A stretch of DNA of 64,000 nt from an uncultured Pseudomonadota bacterium (lineage in GTDB: Bacteria; Myxococcota_A; UBA796; GCA-2862545), in NCBI GenBank assembly GCA_913061235.1, contig CAJXTB010000010.1, forward strand, positions 1-64,000, given 5' to 3'. This document shows, one piece after another, positions 16,268 to 25,597 of this stretch. Position 1 is the first letter of the stretch; every line of letters starts with the position of its first letter. The notes under the pieces are model-generated. The model saw only the letters and a program-made list of their open reading frames with translations, did no database searches and had not been told where the DNA came from. A program made the translations under genes and the position numbers.

Positions 16268-16942
16268 CTACGGAATGCCCTGAATCTGCGTGGTGAGGGT
16301 GCTCAACGACTGGTAGCCGGTGGTGTGCCAGCTCACGGTGCCGCTCGCGTCAATGGTGGTGTAGCTGTAGCGGGTGTTGCCCCAGTTGCTGAACCAGTCC
16401 CCGTCGTCGTCTGCGACGGCGTTGACTGTCAGTCCAAGACCCTGCTTGAAACGAACAATATCCGCAGAGTCTGGCGGGTTGAAGTTGTTGTCTTCGACCA
16501 CCACTATGACCACTTCTAGGTCCGCTGGAGCGTCGGAGCTGGCGGCCCACTCGTTGACGTCCTCAGCGAGGTTGTTGCAGGGAGGACACCACATCGCGTT
16601 GCCCATGACCAAGACGCGTGACCCTTCCAAGTCGGACAATGCAAAGTCGGCGTTGGTCTCGTCGGGAAGCACGAACTCTGGCGCACAGCTACCCGCGATG
16701 AGGGCGCAAACCTCGGTACTGTCGGTGTCTGCGTCATCGGTGTCCGCGTCCTCGGTGTCCGCGTCATCGGTGTCCGCGTCCTCGGTGTCCGCGTCCTCGG
16801 TGTCTGCGTCCTCGGTGTCTGCGTCCTCGGTGTCTGCGTCTTCCGGTGCCTCTGTGTCCACGCCATCGGTGTCCGACTCAGTGTCGTCGGTTGTAGATGT
16901 GCAACCGGCGCAAATCAGTAGTGCGAGTGTTGCGTAGCGCAT
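16268..16942 (-). CDS. Thioredoxin/TlpA-like lipoprotein with acidic repeat linker
   Basis: This 224-residue lipoprotein has a lipobox (LLICAGC) and a perfect GGAGG before the ATG at 16940-16942. After the lipidated Cys comes a run of about eight EDADT pentapeptides, a flexible, highly negative spacer. The C-terminal 130 residues are a TlpA/redoxin-type thioredoxin fold (FALSDLEGSRVLVMGNAMWC-type strand, active-site CPPC in WCPPCNN, then LEVVIVVVEDN). It probably reduces or makes disulfides in secreted proteins at the membrane surface. It is the last gene of a same-strand series of envelope genes. Confidence 0.88.
   Translation of the reverse strand: MRYATLALLICAGCTSTTDDTESDTDGVDTEAPEDADTEDADTEDADTEDADTEDADTDDADTEDADTDDADTDSTEVCALIAGSCAPEFVLPDETNADFALSDLEGSRVLVMGNAMWCPPCNNLAEDVNEWAASSDAPADLEVVIVVVEDNNFNPPDSADIVRFKQGLGLTVNAVADDDGDWFSNWGNTRYSYTTIDASGTVSWHTTGYQSLSTLTTQIQGIP
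16722..16845. repeat. 15-bp tandem repeat encoding EDADT linker
   Basis: About eight in-frame copies of a 15-bp unit (GTGTCCGCGTCCTCG and close variants) encode the acidic linker of the thioredoxin-like lipoprotein. Copies differ mainly at wobble positions and in E/D choice. The near-identity of units suggests recent expansion by slippage. It has no CRISPR features: it is coding, and the units directly abut. Confidence 0.9.
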
Positions 16943-17046
16943 GGGGAACCTCCGAGGACTCTGCGTATGACGGTGCGGCCTCTTGGTTTCTTTGAGGGTG
17001 CGATTCCTGGGCAGCGTCAATAGCCATTCCGACAGCGCCGAGCGGC

Positions 17047-19266
17047 CTACTCCAGCTCCAGCGTTCCCTCAAAGTGAACGTCTCCATACGAAAAATCGAT
17101 GGCGTCGTACACGCATGCTTGCAGGGACTCTGACGCGCCTTCAATGACGAGCTGGCCGATACCTTGGTCGTTGGTGAGGGTGACGTGCCGTCCGGCCAGG
17201 CTGACCAAGTCGTCGTCCCAGACCAGACATGGCGGCAGGTAGCGGTCGAGGTCGGGCGGTTCCCGTTGTGAGGGTTCGCTGGTGTCCCAGTGAATGTGGG
17301 GTGCGAAGGAGCGCTCGAAGACCAGGGGCTCGTAGACGGCCAGCCAGCCAGTTGCTGTTCTTCGCACGACCCAGTCTCGACTTGGGCTTCGGCCAAGCTC
17401 GGTGGGGTTTTGGGCTGCAATGCCGCCGTCGGAACCAATGTGGAAGGTCTGTAGGTCTGTCTGTGGCGCGGACTGCCCGCGAATGACCCGACGGGTAAGG
17501 CCGCCTACTGTGGCGAAGGCTGCGTGCATTTCACCAGGCAGAGCGTCGCGTACTACGCCGTCTTCCACCGCTTTCGGACGAGTATTGTAGCCGGAGTGAA
17601 GGAGGAAGTGGCCCGGTCCTGGCAGGTCAAGGGCACGCCCACCGGCGCTTCGTCCGGCTGGATACGGCGTTGGTGGGGTCCTGCCTGGCGGGTAGGAGTG
17701 GACCTGGCCATCCTGGCACAGCACGGTCGGAGTACCGTCGTCTCGCAGCCATTGTTGGACTTGGCCGTCGCATGCACGCCAGTCGCCAGTGGGGGAGAAC
17801 TCGCCGTTACGCCACTCGGACAAGACGCCGTCGACAACCGTCTCTAGCGTGCCTTCAGCGGTCTGATCGATGCGGTGTGTTGTAGCGAGCTGTACGATTT
17901 CGGGCGGGTTGCTGGTCACCAAGACCGACGGACCTTCGTCGATTGGGGTCAGCAAGAGCGCCTGTTGGTCGGGCAGGAAGACGCGAGAGATGGACTGCGT
18001 GCGCATTCTCTGTGGGGGGAACCATCGGATGACCTCGCTGTGCGTGCCATCTGCGTGGTGAAACTGGACCCAGGCCTCTTGGCGCATCTCAATTCGGTTC
18101 TGGCCGACGCACGCGAAGGTGCTGGGTTCGTCGCCCAGCTCCGCAGAGTGGCAATCGCGTCGGATGCTCGGGTCGCTTTGCCAGGTGTAGTCGCTGTTCA
18201 GAGAGAGCAGGTCACGTTGCTTATCGACGGAGACCCAAGGGTGTTCGCCCACCATGAAAACGCCCGAGAGCCAGTCGTCGGTCACCGCACTCGCCGGTTG
18301 TTCAAGGGTGGCCACCGGTGTGGGTTGGAGCCCGCAGCCCTGCCATCGGGAGATGTTTCCCTGGGGGTCGGCCAGCAGGGTCTGGGCGCCATCTGCAAAG
18401 ACGGTCGAGTAGGTCGAGGTCTGCAGACACTGCTCGATGGGCGCTGCCAAGGACCACTGAGACGGCGAGACGGTGTCCCCGGTTCGACGTGGATGGTGGG
18501 TGAGCAGCCAGTTTCCCTCCACCCAGCCTGCCGCCGTTGTCAGCATCTGTGTGTGCTCGGTGCTCGGCGGGAGCTGCTCGTGGAGGGTTCCGGTTTCTCC
18601 GTCAATGAGAATGGCCGTCTTTGCCCGTTCAACGGTTCCAAAGACCAGAGCGCTGCTCGCGTTTGGGGCTAGGGCAGACTCGTTTATGACCATCTGTGGA
18701 AGGACCGTCGTCCACAGTGTGGTGAGCGTTTCGTCCAGAAGCTCGACCGTGCCTTCTGCCGAGCGAGTACCGCTATGGACCACGAGAATTCGGTCACCGG
18801 CGTCTGAGATATCCGAGCGAAATCCGGGCAACAATCGCTGTGTGCTGGGGTACGGTCGCTCGCTCTTCACCTGGCCATCAGGTCCCCATATCGTGAGGAC
18901 TGTGGTCCCGTCCGTGGGGTGGGGCTGCGTGCCCACCACGTCACCACTCGCGGCCAGAGTCACCGCGGGATTCGGCTGTCCTGCAAGGAGCACAGGCGCA
19001 TCTCCTTGGGTGGAAGCGAGCCAGTGCTGCCCAACATTCGGGGTGTTGACGCCTGGAGCGCCAGTCGGGCCTCGAACCGTGCCCAGGACCCACTCACCAC
19101 GAGTCTGCACGTGCACGGTTTCGTACGCACTGAGGGACTCAACAGCTGACGCGATGGGGCTCGGTGGGCCAAGGTCAGCCGGAAAGGCGATTGTCGTCTG
19201 CGCGGGGGGCTGAGGTGGCAGGCTGACCTTAGGGGTGCATGCCATGGCGAAGATGAGAGTGAGCAC
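17047..19266 (-). CDS. Large lipoprotein, possible beta-propeller
   Basis: This is a 739-residue lipoprotein starting at GTG 19264-19266 with CGGAG upstream and a short signal ending in LIFAMAC. No family is recognised. The sequence shows many short strands with repeating patterns such as LTIWGPDGQV, AILIDGETGTL and LLADPQGNISRW, which resemble blades of PQQ/WD-type beta-propellers, and a few scattered cysteines. It would sit on the outer face or in the periplasm, perhaps as a binding or scaffold protein. It lies in a same-strand group with an amidohydrolase lipoprotein upstream and a thioredoxin-like lipoprotein downstream. Confidence 0.65.
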   Translation of the reverse strand: MLTLIFAMACTPKVSLPPQPPAQTTIAFPADLGPPSPIASAVESLSAYETVHVQTRGEWVLGTVRGPTGAPGVNTPNVGQHWLASTQGDAPVLLAGQPNPAVTLAASGDVVGTQPHPTDGTTVLTIWGPDGQVKSERPYPSTQRLLPGFRSDISDAGDRILVVHSGTRSAEGTVELLDETLTTLWTTVLPQMVINESALAPNASSALVFGTVERAKTAILIDGETGTLHEQLPPSTEHTQMLTTAAGWVEGNWLLTHHPRRTGDTVSPSQWSLAAPIEQCLQTSTYSTVFADGAQTLLADPQGNISRWQGCGLQPTPVATLEQPASAVTDDWLSGVFMVGEHPWVSVDKQRDLLSLNSDYTWQSDPSIRRDCHSAELGDEPSTFACVGQNRIEMRQEAWVQFHHADGTHSEVIRWFPPQRMRTQSISRVFLPDQQALLLTPIDEGPSVLVTSNPPEIVQLATTHRIDQTAEGTLETVVDGVLSEWRNGEFSPTGDWRACDGQVQQWLRDDGTPTVLCQDGQVHSYPPGRTPPTPYPAGRSAGGRALDLPGPGHFLLHSGYNTRPKAVEDGVVRDALPGEMHAAFATVGGLTRRVIRGQSAPQTDLQTFHIGSDGGIAAQNPTELGRSPSRDWVVRRTATGWLAVYEPLVFERSFAPHIHWDTSEPSQREPPDLDRYLPPCLVWDDDLVSLAGRHVTLTNDQGIGQLVIEGASESLQACVYDAIDFSYGDVHFEGTLELE

Positions 19267-19345
19267 GTGAACTCCGGGCGTCGATGACGTCTTTGACGTC
19301 GTACACGGCGTATGTCCACTGTCGTATTTGTCTTGTTGCCGGTTG

Positions 19346-20380
19346 CTAGTGGGTGACGAGCTGTCCGTTGAACCAGATCTGCGACGGTCGCGCCAGTGCC
19401 GTTACGTCCAACAGTGGGTCATCATCGAGCACGAGCAGGCTCGCGACCTTGCCTGCTTCAATGGTGCCGTGGTCATTGAATCCGAAGAGCATGGCCGGTG
19501 CTGAGGTTGCGGCAGTGAGGACCTCAGCGTTGGTCAGTCCGGCGTCTCTCATGGCCTGCAGCTCGCGCACATTGACGCCGGCGACGCGTTGATTTCCCAT
19601 GTCCGTCCCATATAGAACCGTGGCCCCGGCTTGGTGAAGCGCCAAGAGGTTGTCCCGAGTTGTGGGGCTGTTTCCGAAGGCGGCGAGGGACGAGATGACC
19701 GCGCGGTCAGACCAGTCGCTGATGGCGTCTCCCAGTGTGGTGATGGGGGTGTGGGCGAGGACATCGACACCCGCCGCCGCCGCAATGGCGGCCTCACTCT
19801 GGTCGACGGCATGACTGACGACCAAGATGTTCGCCGTATGCGCTCGCTCCACAATGGCGAGGAGAACCTCTGTTTGGTGGGACAGCCCCGAGGTGATGGG
19901 CGCTTTGATGACGCCGGCTCCGTTGGCGATGAGCGTGTCCACTGCCTGTTGTGCCTGTGCGATGGAGCTCACCTCCAGACCGTAGCCATTCGCTCCCCAA
20001 GAACGTGTTGGGTAGCCGCCTTCGGCTGTCACCATAGGGCCGGACCTGACCATGGGAAGTGTGGTGTCTACGTCTAGAAAGGCCATGGGAGATGCCAGGT
20101 CAACAACCGCTGCAAGACCACCAGCGGGCAGGTCGTCGGCAACGTCCCAGTACGCCAGGTGCACATGGGCATCAATGACGGAGGGGACGATGAACTGGCC
20201 TGAGACGTCAACAACTGCGTCCGCTGTCAGGCCAGCGCCCACCGCTGTGATGCGGCCGTCTTCGATGCGAACGTCGGTGATGCCGACGCCAACGACCGTG
20301 GCTCCGGTCAGGACCGTAGACCCAGCGACAGAGTCGGTGGTGCAGCCCAAGAGTACGAGTGACAGTCCGGCGAGTCGCAT
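19346..20380 (-). CDS. Amidohydrolase-family lipoprotein
   Basis: This 344-residue metal-dependent hydrolase is anchored as a lipoprotein (lipobox LVLLGC, start ATG 20378-20380). The amidohydrolase metal ligands are all visible: HxH in DAHVHLAYWD, a Lys in GVIKAPITSG, His in VVSHAVDQ and VLAHTP, and the Asp in LYGTDMGNQ. The flanking small beta-sandwich strands (VLTGATVVGVG, GKVASLLVLDDDPLLD) are typical of imidazolonepropionase- and prolidase-like members. The substrate is unknown; periplasmic members often cleave cyclic amides or dipeptides. In-frame codons before the chosen ATG do not encode a signal sequence and are not used. Confidence 0.9.
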   Translation of the reverse strand: MRLAGLSLVLLGCTTDSVAGSTVLTGATVVGVGITDVRIEDGRITAVGAGLTADAVVDVSGQFIVPSVIDAHVHLAYWDVADDLPAGGLAAVVDLASPMAFLDVDTTLPMVRSGPMVTAEGGYPTRSWGANGYGLEVSSIAQAQQAVDTLIANGAGVIKAPITSGLSHQTEVLLAIVERAHTANILVVSHAVDQSEAAIAAAAGVDVLAHTPITTLGDAISDWSDRAVISSLAAFGNSPTTRDNLLALHQAGATVLYGTDMGNQRVAGVNVRELQAMRDAGLTNAEVLTAATSAPAMLFGFNDHGTIEAGKVASLLVLDDDPLLDVTALARPSQIWFNGQLVTH

Positions 20381-20440
20381 TGAATGCCTCCTACATGCTG
20401 TACGAGAGCAGGAGGCACTTGGACTTGTCACACCCGCAAT

Positions 20441-22303
20441 TTATGCCGGCGTGCCGTAGGCGCGGTCGAAGAATCCGCTCATGGCGTTGACCAAGGCTGG
20501 GACGTCTGCGTGCTCGGGGACGGAGATGCGGCAGATCTGCACGCCACCGCGCTTCTGGGCCTCTTTGACCTCTGCGGACAGCGCTCCCTGAGTCGATTCC
20601 TCAGGGTTGATGACGTAGAACGGGTCGAGCTGGCCATTGCCGGTGGACTGGCCGTAGCTGACGCGGTTCTTGACGAGTCCTGGCGCTTGTTCGAGTAGCG
20701 ACGCAACGAACTCGTCCACCAGGTCTGGGTACGTGGTCGGTGCGGCGGGTAGGTAGAACGACAACACGCCGCTGTGTAGGCCCGCGTCGATCTGCGCCTG
20801 GGACATGGTGTACAGCGTGATGTTGTGGCCGCGCTTGGCCATCTGTTGGTGGAGCTGCTCGGCGAGTTCTTGGGTGTTCGCAGAGATGCGTGGCATGCGC
20901 GTGCGCAGGTCAGCGACCCCCTCCACAACAGCTCGGCGTTGGTACGGCTTGGCAAAGCTGTCCGCTTCCGTTCCGCGGGTCCGGGTTCCCTCAAGGATGC
21001 GCTGCGACAGCGGGTGTTCGCCGGCCATGACGAGTCCCAAGGTGGCTTTGCCGCGGGTGATGTACTTCGAGCCGCTCTTGACGATGAGGAACGGCCAGTC
21101 CTGCGCGAAGTCCAGCTCGAACAGCGGGTACAGCGGAGCCATAGTTGTGTCGACTAGGACGGGAATCTGGTGCCCCGTTCGGGCGTGGTACTCCTTCAAG
21201 CCGGCGACGAGGCTGGCGAAGTCGTGTAGCTGCAGCTCGGGGTTTGTCGGAGTCTCTACGAAGACCAAGGCTGGGCCGGACGAGTCGTTGAGCCGCGCAA
21301 TCACGTGATCGACGAACGTCTCTCCACCACCCATTACCGGAAGAGGACAGGCAGTGATGACGGCGTCGGCCGATAGAATATCGTGAATCAGCTGGCCGGT
21401 GCCACCGTACCCGTTCTCTGCGTAGAACAGATCGACCGGTTCTCCCGCCCCTACGATGTCCGCTGCGGCTCCGAAGATAGCGGCCTCAGCGGCGAGTCCG
21501 GTGCAGAAGGTTGCTGCTCCCTTGAACGGAGGCATGCTCGCTGCCAGTGCCTCGTTGCACTCCGCTTCGGTCGCTATTGGAAAGGTCGGAACGTCGAGTC
21601 CGACCAAGCGGCACAGCTCAGTCTTCGAGGTCACAGCAAGCAGTGCTGCGACAGTACGCTTGCGGATCAGCTGAATGGCCTTCGCGTCGAACCGGTCGCC
21701 CCTGCGGATGAGCAGGACGCCGCCATCTGTGACGGGACAACACACGGCGTCTGCAGACAGGTCTGCCAAGGGGGTGTCCTCGGGAGCTGTGTCGGTGACG
21801 AACAAGGTCAGCGTGCCGGGATCGTCCTCGGGGAGGGGACCCTGCCAGTCTTCGTGAAACGCGACCTGCCGAAGCTGAAAGGCAGCGCGGGTGTCGTCTG
21901 AGATGGGGAGCTGGCCGCGGCAGTACACGCGAGCCGGCAGTGTGCGCCCGATGACTTCCAGAGGGGTGAGGAAGGCCTTCGTGCGCGACGCGAACGACAC
22001 CACGCGGTCAGCGCCGGTCAAGGTCTGAAGGTACAGCTCGTAGATCGTAGAGAATGGGCTGCCGAGCCTGGCGTAGTCGTACGGAATTCCGCAGTCGTAC
22101 AGGGCGGTGGCAGCGTCGCTACCAGAGAGGATCTGCCGGGCTGCCGTGTGGAAGCGTTCGATAAAGTCGGCCTCGCCACAGAAGCGGGGAAGGTCGTACG
22201 TTGTAGCAGCGGGTTCCCAGTCGGCAGGCACTTTGCCGGGCTCTGAAAGCAGGCCCCTTAGTAGCAGGCGGAGGTCATCGAGAGAAAGGGGGAGATGATT
22301 CAT
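20441..22303 (-). CDS. Cys/Met-metabolism PLP-dependent enzyme, long form
   Basis: This 620-residue enzyme of the cystathionine gamma-synthase/lyase family uses PLP. The C-terminal 380 residues hold the family core: VFVETPTNPEL, VLVDTTMAPLYPL and the PLP lysine in IVKSGSKYITRG. An extra N-terminal part of about 230 residues (GIPYDYARLGSPFSTIYELY onward) makes it nearly twice the usual bacterial length and closer to the long fungal cystathionine gamma-synthase-like proteins. It may act in trans-sulfuration or in modifying another amino acid. The start is the ATG at 22301-22303, preceded by GAGGCGAG; the upstream frame has no ribosome site. Confidence 0.83.
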   Translation of the reverse strand: MNHLPLSLDDLRLLLRGLLSEPGKVPADWEPAATTYDLPRFCGEADFIERFHTAARQILSGSDAATALYDCGIPYDYARLGSPFSTIYELYLQTLTGADRVVSFASRTKAFLTPLEVIGRTLPARVYCRGQLPISDDTRAAFQLRQVAFHEDWQGPLPEDDPGTLTLFVTDTAPEDTPLADLSADAVCCPVTDGGVLLIRRGDRFDAKAIQLIRKRTVAALLAVTSKTELCRLVGLDVPTFPIATEAECNEALAASMPPFKGAATFCTGLAAEAAIFGAAADIVGAGEPVDLFYAENGYGGTGQLIHDILSADAVITACPLPVMGGGETFVDHVIARLNDSSGPALVFVETPTNPELQLHDFASLVAGLKEYHARTGHQIPVLVDTTMAPLYPLFELDFAQDWPFLIVKSGSKYITRGKATLGLVMAGEHPLSQRILEGTRTRGTEADSFAKPYQRRAVVEGVADLRTRMPRISANTQELAEQLHQQMAKRGHNITLYTMSQAQIDAGLHSGVLSFYLPAAPTTYPDLVDEFVASLLEQAPGLVKNRVSYGQSTGNGQLDPFYVINPEESTQGALSAEVKEAQKRGGVQICRISVPEHADVPALVNAMSGFFDRAYGTPA

Positions 22304-22598
22304 GCGACTCGCCTCGGTTCTGGGGCCATTGGGCACCGAGTGGCTTCAGTGCGCGCACGCTCTAACGACCATGCCCACCGCGTCCAGTAGGGTTGTCGCG
22401 AGCGCCCTGCGGCGATTGGCTCGGCAGACGCACGAGCGTGAGACTGGCACTGGACCAGCGTGTCGGCACCCCTTCCAGTGCGTAAGCGTCGCAAGTAGAC
22501 GTGTAGACGTAAACACCGGTTGTTGCGCGCCGCAGCGAGCGTTACGTGCGCCGGCCTTGTGAGGTCCCCAAATCCGGGCTTCGCGGGTCGGAGATCGC

Positions 22599-25589
22599 AT
22601 GAAGACCGTCGTATCAGCCATTGAGAAGGGCAAGTGTGCAGTTGCTGCAGGTGCCGCTGTGTTGCGGGACGGCAGCGTCATGGCAGAGCTCACTAAGCGC
22701 GCAAACATGCCGTCGATGGCCCTGTCTGGCCCGACTGTGTCGCCAGTTCAGGCCCTGTCCTTTGACGCGGTATTCCGCGCCACTGCAGTTGCCGGTGGTG
22801 TTGTGGTGATCGTTGACCCACAAGCGGCCGACATGCCTGGCGTTCAAAAGCTCGGTGATTTCATCCGCGATGGTCAACACAAGCCGACCATCGTTGTTGT
22901 GGCCCAGCAGTACAACGCATTCAGCTTCATGGGACCGCTGCGCGGACTCAAGGTCGAGCATCTCAAGGAACGCTACGCCAAGTTCTTCAAGAGCTTGCCC
23001 GATGCTCCTGAGCTCGAGCTTCCTGAAGGCCTCGATGCAGCCGTTGCTGAAAAGAAAGCCAAGAAGAAGAAGTCCGGTCCAGAAGCACCGCGCTTTGCCT
23101 TTGTGGGCCGTGATGAAGAAGTCGCTGCAATGGGCGAGCTTCTCACCTCTGGTGGCCCCATCGTGGTCAGCGGTGCACGCGGCATGGGTCGGACCCAGCT
23201 CGCTGAGCACGCGATTGCCGCGTCCGGCCTGACCCGTCTTCCCGATTACTCCATTGGCTGGGGCAACGGATTCGACGGTCTCGTCTCTCTGCTCGCCGAA
23301 GCCTGTGCCCAAGTCGGTGTCACCGGTCTGAAGGACGCAGTGATTGCCAAGGCGAAGCCGCTGGCCATCATCGAAGCCGCCATGGCTTCGCTCACTGAAG
23401 CGACCGCCCTCGAAGGCTCGGTTTTCATGATTCACGACCTGCAGGTTGCTGCCGGTCGCGCTGGCGACTTCTTCCGCAAGAGCCGCCTAGAGCTTCTGCT
23501 CCAAGCCTTGGTCAGCAACACCTACGGCCTGCGCATTGTGTTCATCTCGACCCATCAGCCGGTTCTGCACCGCGAGAGCGCTAACCAAGCCCTTCGTCGG
23601 GTGGAAGTGACGGGCCTCAAGGGACGTTTCCTCCGTGAGATCTTCGAAGCCTACAAGGCTCCTGAGTTCCCGCGTGAGCGTTTCGGACCGATGAACGACC
23701 GTATTCACGGCTCGCCTCTCGCGGCCCGTCTGTACGCCATTGCCGTGCGTGACCGTCAAGATGGCATCAAGCTCACCGAAGACATCAAGTTCTTGGCTGA
23801 GTCAGAGCCTGGTGAGACCAAGCGTCTGTCCAAGCACATCGAGCGTCGTCTCGAAAAGCTCGGTCCGGACGAACGCCGCGCCCTGGCCATCATCTGCCAC
23901 TTCCGCGTGCCTGTCGGTGGCGATGTCCTGTCGGACATGGACATCTCGCGCAAGGTTCGCACCCAGCTGTTGAGCTTGGGTCTGCTCGACATGGTCGGAA
24001 CGCTAGAGAACAAGAAGTACCGCGCTCACCCGCTGGTTCGTGCAGCTGTGCCCCGTCGCGCCGCTTCCGACTTTGACGTCTACAAGATCATTGCCCAGGT
24101 CATGGGCACCCGTGCCAACAAGGCCGAAGGCATCGAGAAGGTCGCGCTGGCTCATTGGTCCACTTGGGCCGCCGAGCTAGGCCGCGACAGCCGTGCCGCC
24201 TTCCGTAGCGACTACATCGATGACGACGCCTTCCTCGACTCGGTGACTGCACTTGTGCGTCGCAAAGAGCCGCGCGTTGACATGGCCGACAAGATGCTTC
24301 GCGCCGTGATCGAAAACAACCCGTCGAACAGTGACGCCCACTTGCTGCTCATTGAGCTGATGAGCCGCGGAAACGCGCCTAAGCAGATGATGGCAGACGG
24401 TATTGAAGCCGCTTTGGCACAGGCTCCGGTTCCCGAAGTCTTCCACGAAGCGACCACCTTCTGGCTCCGTCAGCGCGCCCGCGCCAAGGCTGTTGCTGTT
24501 CTCGAAGCCGGCGTTGCCGCCGTTCCGAACGACAGCCGCCTCAAGGCTCGTCTCGCATCGTTGTTGCTCCGCGAAGGACGTCGTCCAGAAGCCATTGACC
24601 TTCTGCGTACGGCAATGGAGCAGGACCCAATGCTGCCAGATGCCTACGGACTGCTTGGCATGGCCAAGTTGGACGAGGGCGTGGACGCCATTGGCGAAGC
24701 AGAAGAGCTCATTCGCGAAGCGGTACGCTTGGCTCCAGAAGACGAAGTTCAGGTCTCGCGCCTGGCGTCGTTGCTCATGGAGCGCGCTCGCATCTCCGAG
24801 CTCGACCAGCAGGCCGCTCTTTGGGACGAAGCTCACAAGCTGCTCGAAGACAGCATCAAGGGTGACAAGAAGTCCCCGCATGTCCTTCTTCTCCTGGCCC
24901 AGCTGGTTCGCGAGCGGAAGGGTGACCTTGAGCGTGCCCGTTGGTTCGTCAACCAGGCCAAGAAGCAGGTGGACCGCCGCAGCGACCGTCGTCACCGCAT
25001 TCGCCTGGAGATGGCCCGCATCGACCTGGCCGCTGGTGAGTTGGACACCGCAGAGAAGGCTCTACGCGAGCTGACCGAGCGTGACGGCGCCAACGCCGAA
25101 GTCTTCGCGACTCTCGCAGAGCTGCTCATCGCCCGCGAGCTCATGGTTCCGGCCCACGCCGAGTACATGCGCGCCCGTGAGCGCACGAGCAAGACCAGCA
25201 TCGCTCGCCTCGCCTACGAGACCGAGCTGACCCGCTTGGCCGCACTCATCGAAGCTCAGGCGCATGCCTTGGTCAACGGTCCCGTCGCTACGGACGCCGC
25301 ACCGACTGAGGAAGCTCCTGTTGTGGCGCGTGGAACCGTCATTCGCCGCCGTGCAGATGTCGAAGCCGAGCAGACCGCTGCTGCCGTTGTTGCAGCGGAT
25401 GTCCCCGCTGCAGAGCCTGCTGCGAACGTTGAGACGGTCGAAGCGGCCGCCGCAGACGTCGAAGTGGCCGCCGACAGTGTCGAGGTTGCTGTATCTGACG
25501 TTGAAGTCACGGCCTCCGAAGCCGAAGTGACCGTTGCACCGGTTGTCCCGGTTGTGAACAACGACAGCGAGAAGCACGCCTCTGAGTAG
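22599..25589 (+). CDS. STAND-like NTPase with TPR repeats and acidic tail
   Basis: This is a 996-residue multidomain protein. Residues 1-140 form a Rossmann-like unit (EKGKCAVAAGAAVLRDG, VVVIVDPQ, TIVVVAQQY) that resembles a SIR2-like domain whose glycine-rich GAG motif has decayed. A Lys-rich linker follows, then a STAND/AAA-type NTPase at about 170-480: entry motif FVGRDEEVAAM, P-loop GARGMGRT at about 191 with Arg in place of the catalytic Lys, and Walker B VFMIHD near 274. Residues 560-890 carry TPR-like repeats (AIDLLRTAMEQDPMLPDAYG and similar). The final 100 residues are Ala/Val/Glu repeats. ATPase activity looks doubtful, so a scaffold or sensing role is likely. A terminator follows. 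It could be a conflict-system relative, but no effector gene is adjacent. Confidence 0.7.
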   Translation: MKTVVSAIEKGKCAVAAGAAVLRDGSVMAELTKRANMPSMALSGPTVSPVQALSFDAVFRATAVAGGVVVIVDPQAADMPGVQKLGDFIRDGQHKPTIVVVAQQYNAFSFMGPLRGLKVEHLKERYAKFFKSLPDAPELELPEGLDAAVAEKKAKKKKSGPEAPRFAFVGRDEEVAAMGELLTSGGPIVVSGARGMGRTQLAEHAIAASGLTRLPDYSIGWGNGFDGLVSLLAEACAQVGVTGLKDAVIAKAKPLAIIEAAMASLTEATALEGSVFMIHDLQVAAGRAGDFFRKSRLELLLQALVSNTYGLRIVFISTHQPVLHRESANQALRRVEVTGLKGRFLREIFEAYKAPEFPRERFGPMNDRIHGSPLAARLYAIAVRDRQDGIKLTEDIKFLAESEPGETKRLSKHIERRLEKLGPDERRALAIICHFRVPVGGDVLSDMDISRKVRTQLLSLGLLDMVGTLENKKYRAHPLVRAAVPRRAASDFDVYKIIAQVMGTRANKAEGIEKVALAHWSTWAAELGRDSRAAFRSDYIDDDAFLDSVTALVRRKEPRVDMADKMLRAVIENNPSNSDAHLLLIELMSRGNAPKQMMADGIEAALAQAPVPEVFHEATTFWLRQRARAKAVAVLEAGVAAVPNDSRLKARLASLLLREGRRPEAIDLLRTAMEQDPMLPDAYGLLGMAKLDEGVDAIGEAEELIREAVRLAPEDEVQVSRLASLLMERARISELDQQAALWDEAHKLLEDSIKGDKKSPHVLLLLAQLVRERKGDLERARWFVNQAKKQVDRRSDRRHRIRLEMARIDLAAGELDTAEKALRELTERDGANAEVFATLAELLIARELMVPAHAEYMRARERTSKTSIARLAYETELTRLAALIEAQAHALVNGPVATDAAPTEEAPVVARGTVIRRRADVEAEQTAAAVVAADVPAAEPAANVETVEAAAADVEVAADSVEVAVSDVEVTASEAEVTVAPVVPVVNNDSEKHASE

Positions 25590-25597
25590 CGGAGTGT

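Noticed and set aside
16722-16845. Regular short repeats that could suggest CRISPR
   Set aside because: Units are 15 bp, adjoin without spacers, and lie in a coding linker.
16374-16937. Antisense open frame with repeated Ser-Val-Ser-Ala pattern
   Set aside because: It is the reverse-complement reading of the EDADT linker repeat; no signal or domain of its own.
24177-24995. Antisense open frame inside the STAND-like gene
   Set aside because: No conserved motif; explained by codon bias of the long sense gene.
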